Source of the DNA: CAZDDI01 sp964504195
GTDB taxonomy: Bacteria > Chloroflexota > Anaerolineae > B4-G1 > SLSP01
DNA: 64,000 nucleotides
Assembly (NCBI GenBank): GCA_964504195.1
Contig: CAZDDI010000002.1
Coordinates: 120,207 to 184,206 of the forward strand
Direction of reading: 5' to 3'
The stretch's first letter is position 1; each line of letters begins with the position of its first letter. The notes below the pieces were generated by a model. It saw only the letters and a program-made list of their open reading frames with translations, made no database searches and was not told the origin of the DNA. Shown piece after piece: positions 24,224-32,391 of this stretch. The position numbers were made by a program, and so were the translations under genes.

Positions 24224-25179
24224 TATGCAATTACTCCTTGTCCATGGGTGTTCAGCTGCACGCGGATCTCGAGCCAGCGCGTGTGCTGCTCTTTCCAGAG
24301 CGCACGGTGGCGCCGGGGTTGCGCCCAGGTGAACGCGGCCCGGTCGAACGCGCGGTAGTATGCGCCCAAGTCATGCCAGTGTCCCGGCTTGCCGCTGAAC
24401 AGTGCCGTCCAGCGGGTGACGCCGCGCAGGGTGGCGTAGGTCAGCACGGACAGCTCGGCCTTGTCGAGCTGTCCGTGCTCGCACAGACGGCGGGCGTAGC
24501 GTGTAACTTGCTGCCCTTCCCATAAGAAGGCGGCGATGCAAGCGATGAATGCACAGCCAGCCAGCGTGACGAAGAGGAGGGCTGGTAACAGTGCATAGAA
24601 GTTGCCCCGGTTGCCTGCCACAGTGGCGAGCAGGTTGTGCCCGCCGTGCGCCAGCACGCTGAGAGCGGCTCCGGTCGCTCGCCACAGCCACGCCCACCCG
24701 GCGCGGTGCGCGCTATCCGCGTGAGCAAGTCCCAACCCCAGCGCACCGGTGTAAAGTGCATGGTTCAGCCCGAAGACGCCCGCGCGGGCGACGGCCCCGC
24801 GGAAAGTTTGCAGCCAGGGCAGCGCGGCATAGCCAGCGGTGGTGTGCAGGACGGTTTCGGCAAGCGTAAAGCCCAGCCCAATCCAAGCGCCGCAGAGCAG
24901 GCCGGTGAGTGGGCTGGGCGGGTCGCGGCGCCAGAAATGTAGTGTCAACAGTAATCCCAGCCCTTTGGCGATTTCCTCGATCACGGGCGCGAGCCACGCG
25001 CGTGTGATGCCGAACACTAGGCCTTCCAGCGCGTAAGCCAGTCCAAAGGCGGGCAGTGCGCCCCAGAGCAGGCCGGTCAGCGCACGCGCTGGGGTGATGC
25101 GGCGATAGCGATCCAGCAGGCGGAAGAGTAGCGCGTAGCCGCCGAGCCAGAGCAGGCTGGTCGTCAGGATAGCGGTCAT
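24223..25179 (-). CDS. PrsW-family intramembrane protease homologue (copy B)
   Basis: This 318-residue protein has about eight membrane helices and the PrsW/CPBP-type motifs: E68-E69xxK (PVIEEIAKG), a glutamate in FTLAETVLH and histidines in FGLNHALYTG and LAHGGHN. PrsW of Bacillus starts the degradation of a membrane anti-sigma factor. A hydrophilic tail of about 90 residues follows the last helix. The gene overlaps the upstream paralogue by 4 bp (ATGA) and its stop overlaps the comM start, so the three are translationally coupled. The substrate is unknown; anti-sigma factors are the family precedent. Confidence 0.85.
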   Translation of the reverse strand: MTAILTTSLLWLGGYALLFRLLDRYRRITPARALTGLLWGALPAFGLAYALEGLVFGITRAWLAPVIEEIAKGLGLLLTLHFWRRDPPSPLTGLLCGAWIGLGFTLAETVLHTTAGYAALPWLQTFRGAVARAGVFGLNHALYTGALGLGLAHADSAHRAGWAWLWRATGAALSVLAHGGHNLLATVAGNRGNFYALLPALLFVTLAGCAFIACIAAFLWEGQQVTRYARRLCEHGQLDKAELSVLTYATLRGVTRWTALFSGKPGHWHDLGAYYRAFDRAAFTWAQPRRHRALWKEQHTRWLEIRVQLNTHGQGVIA

Positions 25180-26183
25180 GCCAGCCGTTTTTGTACTTGG
25201 GCGAGCCGCGCCTCATATTGGGTGAGGTCAGTCTGGGCATGCGGACGGCCTTGCTCCAGCCGGTGGGTGGCGAAGGCGGCTTTGGTGACGAGGTTGTAGA
25301 ACTTCCCCAGGTCACGCCAGCGTTGGAGATCGCCCGCGAAGAGTGCTTGGATGCGCGCCCCCCAACGGCGGCGCGGCGAGAGCAGCAGTTGCTGCCCGGC
25401 TTTGCTCAAATGGCCGTTTTGGACGTGGTTGTGCAGGTAGCGGTGAATTTGCTGCCGTTCGTGGTAGAGCGCCCACACGGCTACGACAAGCAGCACCAGC
25501 ACGCCTCCCCAATCGGCGATAACTGCGAGCAGCAGGGGGATGTCGCCGGTGACGTAGCCCCAGACGGTGGCGAAGGCGTTGTGCAGAGCGTGTGCGCCCA
25601 CGCCTAGCGCAAATCCTAGCACAGGAAAGAGTAGTTTTTTCCACAGTTGCTTGCTATGTAGGGCCAGGGCGATGCCCACGCCGGTAAAGCCGGTGTACAT
25701 AGCGTGGTTGAGGCCAAAGAGTCCGGCGCGTAGGAAAGCCAGGAAGAAAGTACCGAACACGCCGCCTTCCATGTATGCGCCGAGCAGGTAGAAGAAGTTT
25801 TCAACCATCGCAAAGCCGAACCCGGCCATGCCGCCGTAGATGAGGCCGTCGAGCGGGCCGTCTATCTCGCCGTACTTGAAAATCCATAGCATGGCGACCA
25901 TGAGTAACAGACTGCCGGCTTTGGCACTCTCTTCGATCAGCGGTGCAGAGACGGATGCGCCGAGCAGTTCTGTGACCAGTTGGGGCGAGCCTAGCGCCAC
26001 GATGGGTATATCAAAGAGCAGCTCAAAGATGATGGATAGGATCACTGCCGGGATTGCGCCCCACACGAAGGCCAGGACGAGCAGGATGAAGGGTTCTTTT
26101 TCGTAGCGATCTAGCCACCACAGCAGCCAGGTGTACAGCAGGGTGGGGAGCAGGCTCAGGATAAAGGCGAGAAAGAATCCCAT
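25176..26183 (-). CDS. PrsW-family intramembrane protease homologue (copy A)
   Basis: This 335-residue paralogue of the next gene has the same plan: E84-E85xxK (PLIEESAKAG), FGFAMVENFFY, FGLNHAMYTG and VGAHALHN motifs spread over about eight membrane helices, then a hydrophilic C-terminal tail of about 100 residues with a QLLLSPRRRWG segment. An AAGGAG site precedes the ATG. It is the first gene of the prsW-prsW-comM unit. The two copies are clearly diverged, which suggests a heteromeric pair or different substrates rather than a recent duplication. The protease motifs look intact. Confidence 0.87.
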   Translation of the reverse strand: MGFFLAFILSLLPTLLYTWLLWWLDRYEKEPFILLVLAFVWGAIPAVILSIIFELLFDIPIVALGSPQLVTELLGASVSAPLIEESAKAGSLLLMVAMLWIFKYGEIDGPLDGLIYGGMAGFGFAMVENFFYLLGAYMEGGVFGTFFLAFLRAGLFGLNHAMYTGFTGVGIALALHSKQLWKKLLFPVLGFALGVGAHALHNAFATVWGYVTGDIPLLLAVIADWGGVLVLLVVAVWALYHERQQIHRYLHNHVQNGHLSKAGQQLLLSPRRRWGARIQALFAGDLQRWRDLGKFYNLVTKAAFATHRLEQGRPHAQTDLTQYEARLAQVQKRLA

Positions 26184-26319
26184 GGCGATCTCCTTAGAAA
26201 ATCTGCAAATCTCAAATCAACAAATCTCAAATCTGTGTAGAAGTGTAACGCGAACTTTAGCTCATTCTTAGGGCTATATTGTAGATTCGGTGTAACGACT
26301 CAGGTTCAGACTTTATCTG

Positions 26320-26433
26320 TCATTGCGAGCTGTCTGCGGCATCCGTTCGCAAGCGAACGGCGCAATCTTGTTCATAGTTGAGATTGTGCCATTCGCAGAC
26401 GAATGAACGCCACGGAGACGTGGCTCGCAATGA
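26320..26433. repeat. Palindromic interspersed repeat
   Basis: TCATTGCGAGC (26320-26330) and its inverse GCTCGCAATGA (26423-26433) bound a 114-bp element with an inner 18-bp palindrome at 26343-26360. It occupies the gene-free stretch 26184-26499, which otherwise holds only AT-rich sequence. Confidence 0.75.
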
Positions 26434-26499
26434 CAAGGCTGAGTAGTTACGATTCGGTAACATTTTGTGAGTGAATCAGCGAATGAGATTTGCGATTTG

Positions 26500-27735
26500 C
26501 TATTTGCCCGGTTTGTTTTTGAGCAGGGCGGCCAGCCCGCCGAGGCCCAGGAGCGCGCCGCCGGCGAAGGCTGCGCCTTGCAGGACGGTTTTGGTCTCGA
26601 CGCTGGGGAGCACTGCGCCTTCAAGCCCGGCATCCGCGCCGTAGCTGTTGAAGAGCTGCCCCCAGGGGGTCTCCAGTGCTGCCTGGACGCGCTTACGCCC
26701 CACCACCGGGTACCAGTAGACGTTGTGGTAGAAGTTGCTGGCGAAGTACGACCAGGGCACAATCGGCCCACGTAGCAGCAGCTCCTCGAAGGGCTTGAGT
26801 GCGCCGTGGTAGATGGCCTTTTGTCCCCGGCTGGCGAAGGTGTCTTCCTGGATGAAGTCCCAACGCTCGCCGGCAGCGTCCACATCGCCGACGAACTCGA
26901 TGTCTTGTGGGTTGCCCACGCCCAGACCCAGCTCGTGCGCGATGCGGAGGAAGGGAATCGCCATCGGGTCGAAACCCTGGAGCATGGCGGAGGCCGCGTC
27001 AATCGCCACCTGATCGGCTGAGGCCATGAGGATGTTTTTCTCGTGCCAGTGCATCGCGCGGGGGCCAGGGCCGTCGCCTGCAAACGTGCCATCCATCACG
27101 GCGAACAGGCCGGAGTGGATGTCCTGCTGGATCATCAGCAAATCCACCAGTGTCTCGTGGATGACACTGTGCGTCCAGTGCCGCTTGCGGCCTAGCAGGC
27201 CGCCAAAGGCATTTTTCATCGCACCGGTGATGGTGGTGAAGACGTGGGTCTTCACCGTCGGCATTTGGATGATGTTGTTCCCAATCAGCACTTCGGGGAT
27301 GGTGACGCCTTCGGGGTAGATGCTATCCAGCACGAGAAAGGGTGTTTTGGGCTGGTAGGGCACCCATTTGGCCTCCGGCTTGTAAATGTAGGTGCAGGGG
27401 ACGCCATACTTATCGGTGACGTACTTCTGCTTGTTGTTGCGCTCGCCGTCGCCGGTATCCACCACAACGGTATCGTTGTGGACGCCGACGAGGTCGGTGT
27501 AGCCATCGGCTTGCAGCTTGCGGATAACGCCTTCGAGCTGCCAGGGGGTGGTGGAGCAGGCGGGATACCAGGTCTGCCACGAGATGTTGATCTTGAGCAG
27601 CGTTTTGTGTTGCTGCGGCAGGATGGTGCGATAGTCGGCCAGCTCCATGAGCCGGGCGTAATCTTCGAGCACGGTCTGCGGGCTGGTGCGCACGATGGCG
27701 ACCTTGCCGCGACCAGGATAGGATTTGTGGGTCAT
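26500..27735 (-). CDS. DUF362-domain protein
   Basis: This 411-residue protein carries a DUF362 domain over about residues 10-330: KVAIVRTSP, then LLKINISW, the PTVKTHVFTTITGAMKNAFGG block and IDAASAMLQGFDP. DUF362 proteins are often linked to iron-sulfur or redox functions, but no ferredoxin-type cysteine motif is present. The C-terminus has a short hydrophobic stretch (AGGALLGLGGLAALL) before KNKPGK, which may attach it to the membrane. A strong AAGGAGG site precedes the ATG. It is a single gene flanked by repeats. The molecular function is unknown. Confidence 0.85.
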   Translation of the reverse strand: MTHKSYPGRGKVAIVRTSPQTVLEDYARLMELADYRTILPQQHKTLLKINISWQTWYPACSTTPWQLEGVIRKLQADGYTDLVGVHNDTVVVDTGDGERNNKQKYVTDKYGVPCTYIYKPEAKWVPYQPKTPFLVLDSIYPEGVTIPEVLIGNNIIQMPTVKTHVFTTITGAMKNAFGGLLGRKRHWTHSVIHETLVDLLMIQQDIHSGLFAVMDGTFAGDGPGPRAMHWHEKNILMASADQVAIDAASAMLQGFDPMAIPFLRIAHELGLGVGNPQDIEFVGDVDAAGERWDFIQEDTFASRGQKAIYHGALKPFEELLLRGPIVPWSYFASNFYHNVYWYPVVGRKRVQAALETPWGQLFNSYGADAGLEGAVLPSVETKTVLQGAAFAGGALLGLGGLAALLKNKPGK

Positions 27736-28008
27736 AGTGCCTCCTTAAAAAAAATCTGCAAATCAGCGAATCAGCGACTGCTGTTTCCAAGTATACCGGG
27801 ATTGGGGGTTCTGTCCAGTGGGGAAACGTAGTCCATCTGTGTGTCATTCCCGCGTCTTTGCGCGCCGGTGGAAGTTTGGAAGCCACAGGATTATTTCTGC
27901 GTGGGGGCGTTGCGCTACAAGTACAGCAGGAATGCCGGGGCGGGCAACCTTTTGACTTTTGCTTGACCCGCGATACACTGGATTCAGTAATAAAGTGTCA
28001 GCTGCTTC

Positions 28009-28103
28009 AACCTTGCGAAGGTTATGCAAACACTTTTTTGGGCATAGGATTACGTTTTAGATATGCGGGGGTAGCTAAGTTGTATGTAAACCTTCGCAAG
28101 GTT
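28009..28103. repeat. Inverted 15-bp repeat pair upstream of the mscS-like gene
   Basis: AACCTTGCGAAGGTT (28009-28023) returns in inverted form at 28089-28103, each half itself nearly palindromic. It ends 31 nt before the channel gene's ATG and may carry or disturb its promoter. I see nothing else in the gene-free stretch 27736-28134. Confidence 0.7.
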
Positions 28104-28134
28104 TTGCAAAGGTTGGGCGTGGGCGGGGGGGGGT

Positions 28135-29055
28135 ATGGGCGAAGGTTGGGTACAAATAGTACAGGGGTTACGCGAGCAGTTGGGGACGCAGGTGCAGTGG
28201 CGTCTGGCGATTTCGATTTTCATCATTGTTGGCGTGTGGCTCTTCACCTGGCTGGGGCTACGTTTGTTGTGGAGCAAACGCCATGACCCGGTCACTCGCT
28301 ATCGCTGGCAGAAGACGTTGCACTACTTTGCCGTGGTGTTTGTTGTAGTATCTTTGGGTATCCTCTGGCTGGAAGGGTTGCAATCGCTGGCGACCTTCAT
28401 CGCGTTGGCCTCCGCTGGTTTGGCGGTGGCGTTGCGCGAGCTGTTTGTGGACTTTACCGGCTGGCTGTTCATTATCTGGCGGCATCCCTTCGGGGTGGGG
28501 GATCGCATTCAGATTGGGACGTGGGCCGGGGATGTGGTGGATATTCGCTGGTTCCAGTTCACTATTCTCGAAATCACCAATTGGGTGGATGCTGACCAGA
28601 GCACCGGGCGGGTTGTTCACATCCCCAACGGTATGGTCTTCCGCGAGCCGCTGGCGAATTATACGCGCGGCTTTGCTTACGTGTGGAACGAGATCCCCGT
28701 GCGGCTCACGTTCGATAGCGATTGGCGCAAGGCTAAGGCCATCCTCTTGCAGATTGCCGAGCCGCACTCGCACGAGGCCGCCGCCGAGGCGGAACGGCAC
28801 TTGCGCGAGGAGGTGCGCGAATACCTGATCTTCTACAACAACTTCGCCCCGGCGGTTTACACGCGCGGGCGCGAGTTCGGCATCCTGCTCACCTTGCGCT
28901 ACCTGTGCCGTCCCCGTCAACGGCGCGGTACGGAGCACACGATATGGGAGGAGATTCTCACCGCCTTCGCCGCCGAGCCGGACATTCACTTCGCCTATCC
29001 CACCTGGCGGGTGGAGATGGGGGATGTGCAACGTGATTTGCCACTGAAACAATGA
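28135..29055 (+). CDS. MscS-family mechanosensitive ion channel
   Basis: This 306-residue protein has an N-terminal transmembrane helix (about 25-45), two more (about 60-85 and 90-110) and the MscS pore-lining and beta domain: LASAGLAVALRELFVDFTGW, then FGVGDRIQIGTWAGDVVDIRW and HIPNGMVFREPLANYTRG. MscS channels open under membrane tension to release solutes on osmotic downshift. The cytosolic vestibule domain runs to about 295. It is the only plus-strand gene in this half of the window. The start has a G-rich run upstream rather than a clean Shine-Dalgarno sequence. The family call is firm. Confidence 0.93.
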   Translation: MGEGWVQIVQGLREQLGTQVQWRLAISIFIIVGVWLFTWLGLRLLWSKRHDPVTRYRWQKTLHYFAVVFVVVSLGILWLEGLQSLATFIALASAGLAVALRELFVDFTGWLFIIWRHPFGVGDRIQIGTWAGDVVDIRWFQFTILEITNWVDADQSTGRVVHIPNGMVFREPLANYTRGFAYVWNEIPVRLTFDSDWRKAKAILLQIAEPHSHEAAAEAERHLREEVREYLIFYNNFAPAVYTRGREFGILLTLRYLCRPRQRRGTEHTIWEEILTAFAAEPDIHFAYPTWRVEMGDVQRDLPLKQ

Positions 29056-29057
29056 AC

Positions 29058-29101
29058 AAGGCCGCCCACTGACACTGCATGCAGCGTTAGTGGGCGGCCT
29101 T
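29058..29101 (+). terminator. Rho-independent terminator after the mscS-like gene
   Basis: A 13-bp GC-rich stem (29058-29070 with 29089-29101) begins 3 nt after the channel gene's stop codon. The T run is weak, but placement and strength fit a terminator. Confidence 0.7.
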
Positions 29102-29121
29102 CAAACGGCCCTTAGAACAGA

Positions 29122-29292
29122 TTACAGATTTTTCATCAAGCATCCGAGGGCTAAGAGTACAAATCCGGCTACCAGTAACCATACCGCGTAGATGGACAGG
29201 CTGGCAATGATCCCTTGCGAAGCAAGAAATCCCAGCGTTGCAAGTACCACGGCAATCCAAAAAGTGGCAACTTTAGGTGCGTTGAGTCTCAT
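29122..29292 (-). CDS. Small two-helix membrane protein
   Basis: This 56-residue ORF begins MRLNAPKVATFWIAVVLATL. It has two hydrophobic helices (about 9-24 and 29-50) and ends CLMKNL. A clear AAGGAA Shine-Dalgarno sequence lies 9 nt before the ATG. Similar short MRLNAPK-type proteins are, as far as I recall, recurrent in Chloroflexota, which supports a real gene. It heads the left side of a run of small membrane and stress proteins on the same strand. The function is unknown. Confidence 0.7.
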   Translation of the reverse strand: MRLNAPKVATFWIAVVLATLGFLASQGIIASLSIYAVWLLVAGFVLLALGCLMKNL

Positions 29293-29318
29293 TTTTCAGT
29301 TCCTTTCCTTATTCCGAG

Positions 29319-29456
29319 ATCAATGTCATTAAGTTAAGACTTGGCAGGTTTCGCAGCAACTGTGGTTAGTAGTATTTTATTGGTGAACAAGAGTTTGCTC
29401 TAGCGTTAAGCCTTTCAAACTTGCCAGGTCTGTAGGTTAAACTTAATGACATTGAT
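29319..29456. repeat. MITE-like element with long terminal inverted repeats
   Basis: A 17-bp perfect terminal inverted repeat (29319-29335 with 29440-29456) extends imperfectly to about 33 bp on each side and encloses about 70 bp of unrelated sequence with no ORF. Size and structure fit a non-autonomous transposable element. Confidence 0.65.
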
Positions 29457-29469
29457 TCAGTGATTACAG

Positions 29470-29628
29470 TTATATTACGCCAAGCAGGTTCAAGATGACG
29501 AGGATGACCACAATGACGATCAGCGTGTGAACGCCATTGCCGATTTTAGGGAAGCTGGAAGATACGCGCGGCCCGAAAAAGCCGAGCAACCACAGTACCA
29601 ATAGAATGATGATAATTGTCCACAACAT
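29470..29628 (-). CDS. lmo0937-family small membrane protein
   Basis: This 52-residue protein (MLWTIIIILLVLWLLGFFGP...) has two transmembrane helices separated by a short polar turn (RVSSSFPKIGNGVH). That is the lmo0937 family pattern, found in many bacteria and often stress-linked. I chose the ATG at 29628 because AAGGAGAAC precedes it; a longer reading would add 15 polar residues without a ribosome site. It lies in a cluster with YtxH, YggT-like, GlsB/YeaQ, CsbD and DUF308 genes, all on the minus strand. Confidence 0.8.
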   Translation of the reverse strand: MLWTIIIILLVLWLLGFFGPRVSSSFPKIGNGVHTLIVIVVILVILNLLGVI

Positions 29629-29681
29629 GGTAGTTCTCCTTTCAATGAGTGTTAGTGATATGTAACTATTCAATCTTTGTT

Positions 29682-29711
29682 ATTGCGCCGTTCGTCTCCG
29701 AACGGCGCAAT
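29682..29711. repeat. Short perfect palindrome
   Basis: ATTGCGCCGTTCG (29682-29694) and its inverse (29699-29711) form a 13-bp stem with a 4-nt loop. The sequence is related to the inner palindrome of the repeat at 26.3 kb. No T run follows on the minus strand, so it looks like a repeat rather than a terminator. Confidence 0.65.
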
Positions 29712-29762
29712 CTAAAGCACGAACGAGATTGCTTTGCCGCCCTGCGAAGCGCCCCTACATGA

Positions 29763-30113
29763 TTAGGTATGGACGGCTTCCCCCAAATCTTTGAGACTTT
29801 GGCTCAAATGATCCCGCTGTTCATCAATCACATCTTGGCCGCGTTGCTGTAGGTCTTCCGCGTGCTCCTGTACATTGTCCGTGATCTGGCGGGCTTTGAT
29901 GCGTACTTGCGCCGTTGCGTCTTCCACACCCTTGACCATTTGATTGCGCACTTTGATGCCCTTGCGCTGCAGGTTGGCGCGGGTCTTTTTACCGGATTGT
30001 GGCGCCAACAACAGCATCGTTGCTGCCCCGGACAAGCCCCCTAACAGAAACCCGGCCAAAAAGTTTCCCAATTGACTGGCGCCGTTCTCGTAATTTTGAT
30101 CTGACGTATTCAT
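29763..30113 (-). CDS. YtxH-domain protein
   Basis: This 116-residue protein has a glycine-rich membrane helix (about 17-37, FLAGFLLGGLSGAATMLLLAP) followed directly by the YtxH signature QSGKKTRANLQRKG and a long charged amphipathic helix (about 45-115). YtxH-type proteins are general-stress, membrane-associated proteins of unknown mechanism, with a fold reminiscent of apolipophorin or late-embryogenesis proteins. TAAGGAG precedes the ATG. It is 71 bp downstream of the YggT-like gene. Confidence 0.85.
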   Translation of the reverse strand: MNTSDQNYENGASQLGNFLAGFLLGGLSGAATMLLLAPQSGKKTRANLQRKGIKVRNQMVKGVEDATAQVRIKARQITDNVQEHAEDLQQRGQDVIDEQRDHLSQSLKDLGEAVHT

Positions 30114-30184
30114 GCTATTTTCTCCTTAGTTATGTGATGGTAATTTGAATCATTGGAATGGTTCGTTGTAACACGGCCTGGCGC

Positions 30185-30679
30185 TTAACTGCTTTGGGTC
30201 GTGTGGGTCGTGCGCTCGACGCCCGCGTTGGTCTGTTCTCGCGTGGAGCGCGTGAGCGTGCGCGCACTGGGGCGCTCCGCAACGATGCGGATGACATACA
30301 CGATGCCCCAAAAGATCAGCGCATAGATGCACATCGCAATGAAGGTCGTCACTTCAAGCACCATTCCCCCGCTTGCAGGCGTCCCTACCAATAGGTCAAA
30401 CGGTGCTACGAACAGGTTCGTAATCCCGTAAATGAGCTGGGCAAAGCCGCTGATGGTATTGGCACCAATGAGCTTCAATATGAAGCGCAGTCCCAACAAA
30501 ATCTCCAACAGCCCTAGCACGCCCCAGATAATCTGGACGGCCATAGAAAACCCTTGCCGCCGCTCAGCGGCAACATCGCGGGTCACTTGTTCCGTTGCCG
30601 CGTATCCCGGCTGTTGTGTGGTCACGGTTTCCTCGCGGCGATCTACAGAAAGTTCAGTGAGCGGTTGGTTGATAGTCAT
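30185..30679 (-). CDS. YggT-like membrane protein
   Basis: This 164-residue protein has an N-terminal polar region (1-45), then three hydrophobic segments: about 47-67 (MAVQIIWGVLGLLEILLGLRF), 72-95 and 108-130. The order and the LGLRFILKLIGAN turn resemble YggT-family proteins. The C-terminus is polar and Thr/Arg-rich. AAGGAGG precedes the ATG. YggT relatives are implicated in osmotic stress or membrane protein placement, but the evidence is thin, so no specific function is claimed. It is part of the small-stress-protein cluster. Confidence 0.7.
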   Translation of the reverse strand: MTINQPLTELSVDRREETVTTQQPGYAATEQVTRDVAAERRQGFSMAVQIIWGVLGLLEILLGLRFILKLIGANTISGFAQLIYGITNLFVAPFDLLVGTPASGGMVLEVTTFIAMCIYALIFWGIVYVIRIVAERPSARTLTRSTREQTNAGVERTTHTTQSS

Positions 30680-30722
30680 GTTGCCTCCTTGTAGGGCTCA
30701 GCATAATGCAAATTATTATTTC

Positions 30723-30978
30723 ACCCAAGTTGCTACCTGTTGGACATTGACCACCCACAGCAGACTACAATTGGCTTCCCAAAAGTCGTTAGTGGGTCGT
30801 CATCTATGTTCAAAATGTGTGTAAATTCTTACTAAAACAGGCTTGCCACCTAGGGTTTGTAGTGACGGCTTTAGGCGTTCCAGTGGCGTAAAAAGCAGCT
30901 TAAGCCGCCACTACCAGCCCCTCGTGGTCCTAGAATAGCCTATTGACTTAGCGAAAGATGTAAGGTAGCAACTTGGGT
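30723..30978. repeat. 256-bp element with 16-bp terminal inverted repeats
   Basis: ACCCAAGTTGCTACCT (30723-30738) and its exact inverse (30963-30978) bound an ORF-less element. Inside is a second imperfect inverted pair, at about 30858-30873 and 30902-30917. A single similar end (AGGTAGCAACTT) recurs at about 47198. This fills the gene-free stretch 30680-31021. Confidence 0.65.
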
Positions 30979-31021
30979 TACTCACTCGAATGCTGGTCAG
31001 CTTCTTAGAGCGACCTTACGG

Positions 31022-31282
31022 TTAGCGCCGCCGTCGCCCGCGGAAGAGCCGGACAATCGCCAGCAGAATGATAGCCCCCAGCAGCGTGACCAGCATCGTG
31101 GGAACGGTGATCGTATCGTTGATGGTTCCCACCCCAAAGATGGGGCTTAGAAAGTACCCGGCCAGGAATGCGCCGACAACAGCCACGACGATGTTGAGCA
31201 GCAGATTTGAGCGATCACGCATGATTTCTGTTGCTACCCAGCCGATACCTGCCGCCACGATAAGGTAAATTAATATGTTCAT
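31022..31282 (-). CDS. GlsB/YeaQ/YmgE family stress membrane protein
   Basis: This 86-residue protein has three hydrophobic segments and the family hallmark GWVATEIMRDRSNLLLNIVVAVVGAFLAGYFL, seen here at residues about 14-45. The C-terminus ends in FRGRRRR. This family (transglycosylase-associated or general-stress proteins) responds to envelope and stationary-phase stress in several phyla. AAAGGGG lies before the ATG. It is followed leftward by the 256-bp repeat element and preceded by a copy of the multi-hairpin repeat. Confidence 0.9.
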   Translation of the reverse strand: MNILIYLIVAAGIGWVATEIMRDRSNLLLNIVVAVVGAFLAGYFLSPIFGVGTINDTITVPTMLVTLLGAIILLAIVRLFRGRRRR

Positions 31283-31296
31283 GATCTGTATCCCCT

Positions 31297-31370
31297 TTGA
31301 AAATAGACGTATAACAAGCCTTTGGCTTGTGGTTAGCGCAAGCCAGAGGCTTACGCTACATTTTCATTCA
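31297..31370. repeat. Short copy of the multi-hairpin dispersed repeat
   Basis: This 74-bp copy opens with TTGAAAATAGACGT and closes with GCTACATTTTCATTC, as do the three copies at the right end of the window. Its interior differs: CAAGCCTTTGGCTTG is a separate hairpin. Shared ends with variable middles suggest a mobile family. Confidence 0.75.
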
Positions 31371-31388
31371 ACCGCAAGAACAGGGCGC

Positions 31389-31724
31389 TTACATTGACAG
31401 GGGTGGGAAGGCCATCGGTGGCATGTCGGGATCATATATAGCTACGTGCGGGTTCATGTCTGCTTCTGTTGGTTGGGTTTCCCCCGCTATTACCTGGCGA
31501 TTGGCTTCCGCCTCTTTTTCTTTGGCTTCATGCTCCGCCATGCGCTTGTCAATTTCGGCTTCGGTTTGTTCGCGAGTATAGCCATACTTTTCCTGAATCG
31601 TACCGACAAATTGGTCATACTTGCCGCCGATACGCTCCACGTCGTCATCAGTGAGCTTGCCCCACCACTCTCTAACCTGCCCTTGCACTTGCTTCCACTT
31701 GCCTTCAAAAATATCCTTGTTCAT
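31389..31724 (-). CDS. CsbD-family stress protein
   Basis: This 111-residue hydrophilic protein opens with the CsbD signature: IFEGKWKQVQGQVREWWGKLTDDDVERIGGKYDQFVGTIQEKYGYTREQ in residues 4-52. CsbD proteins are small, soluble and induced by general stress. The rest (about 53-111) is a charged helix and a Pro-rich tail not typical of the short family members. An AGGAGGG site precedes the ATG. Its neighbours are also stress-type proteins. Confidence 0.92.
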   Translation of the reverse strand: MNKDIFEGKWKQVQGQVREWWGKLTDDDVERIGGKYDQFVGTIQEKYGYTREQTEAEIDKRMAEHEAKEKEAEANRQVIAGETQPTEADMNPHVAIYDPDMPPMAFPPLSM

Positions 31725-31821
31725 TGTGACCCTCCTGGTCGTTGAAATAAGCTGCCCTATTGATGATGGCTAACGCTCCGCGAGCGTTAGCGCGCCCAGC
31801 ATCCATTTGTATCTGCGCCTT

Positions 31822-32274
31822 TCAGCGCATGCGCTGTATCTTGCGCTCGCTCGGATTGTCCCAAAGCGCTTGGCGTCTGATTAGACTATTCCAGGCTCTC
31901 CGCTGTTCGCGTTCGACGACATCGCGCAATTCAAACACCGTGATAGCCTCTAATATGCCGGTTAGGAGCGCCCAGACAACAATAAAAGAAAACAGCACCG
32001 GTGCTGTGCTGTTTGGGCGCAGGCTGGCGAATCCCCCAATGGCAATTCCTGTCAGTCCTTTGACCTGGAACGTCCATCTATGATTGAGATTGTTGTGGTC
32101 AAGCCAGCTTGTGATGAGCGCCCAGAGACCGTTTGCCAGTGCATAGATGCCAAACAACAGCGTCAGTGTGGTTAGAGAGTCGTCTGACAGGAACGTCGCC
32201 AGCCCAAACAGTACGGCGATCACGCTGTGTAATGCTAACCCCCGTCCGTTGTGACGAGTGAATTGCGTACCCAT
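31822..32274 (-). CDS. DUF308/HdeD-like membrane protein
   Basis: This protein of about 150 residues has about four to five hydrophobic segments from residue 15 to 115 (LALHSVIAVLFGLATF, LTTLTLLFGIYALANGLWAL, GLTGIAIGGFASL, VLFSFIVVWALLTGILEAI). The fold and ALANG/GILEAI motifs match DUF308 proteins such as HdeD, linked to acid resistance in E. coli. I set the start at 32274 because AGAGGG precedes that ATG; the upstream ATG at 32298 has no site. A basic cytoplasmic tail closes the protein. It is the rightmost gene of the small-stress cluster. Confidence 0.82.
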   Translation of the reverse strand: MGTQFTRHNGRGLALHSVIAVLFGLATFLSDDSLTTLTLLFGIYALANGLWALITSWLDHNNLNHRWTFQVKGLTGIAIGGFASLRPNSTAPVLFSFIVVWALLTGILEAITVFELRDVVEREQRRAWNSLIRRQALWDNPSERKIQRMR

Positions 32275-32391
32275 GCGACCCTCTCTTACCTTAAACATGA
32301 ACCGAGTTTTTGCCTTTTGATTACTCTTAGCATACCTCTTTAGAGGCGCAATAGCATCGGTGTTCTGTGGACTTTTATCTACACGTTCAGA

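Noticed and set aside
28050..28134. GGGGGG run before the mscS-like start as a G-quadruplex regulator
   Set aside because: It is a single G run only; a quadruplex needs several spaced runs.
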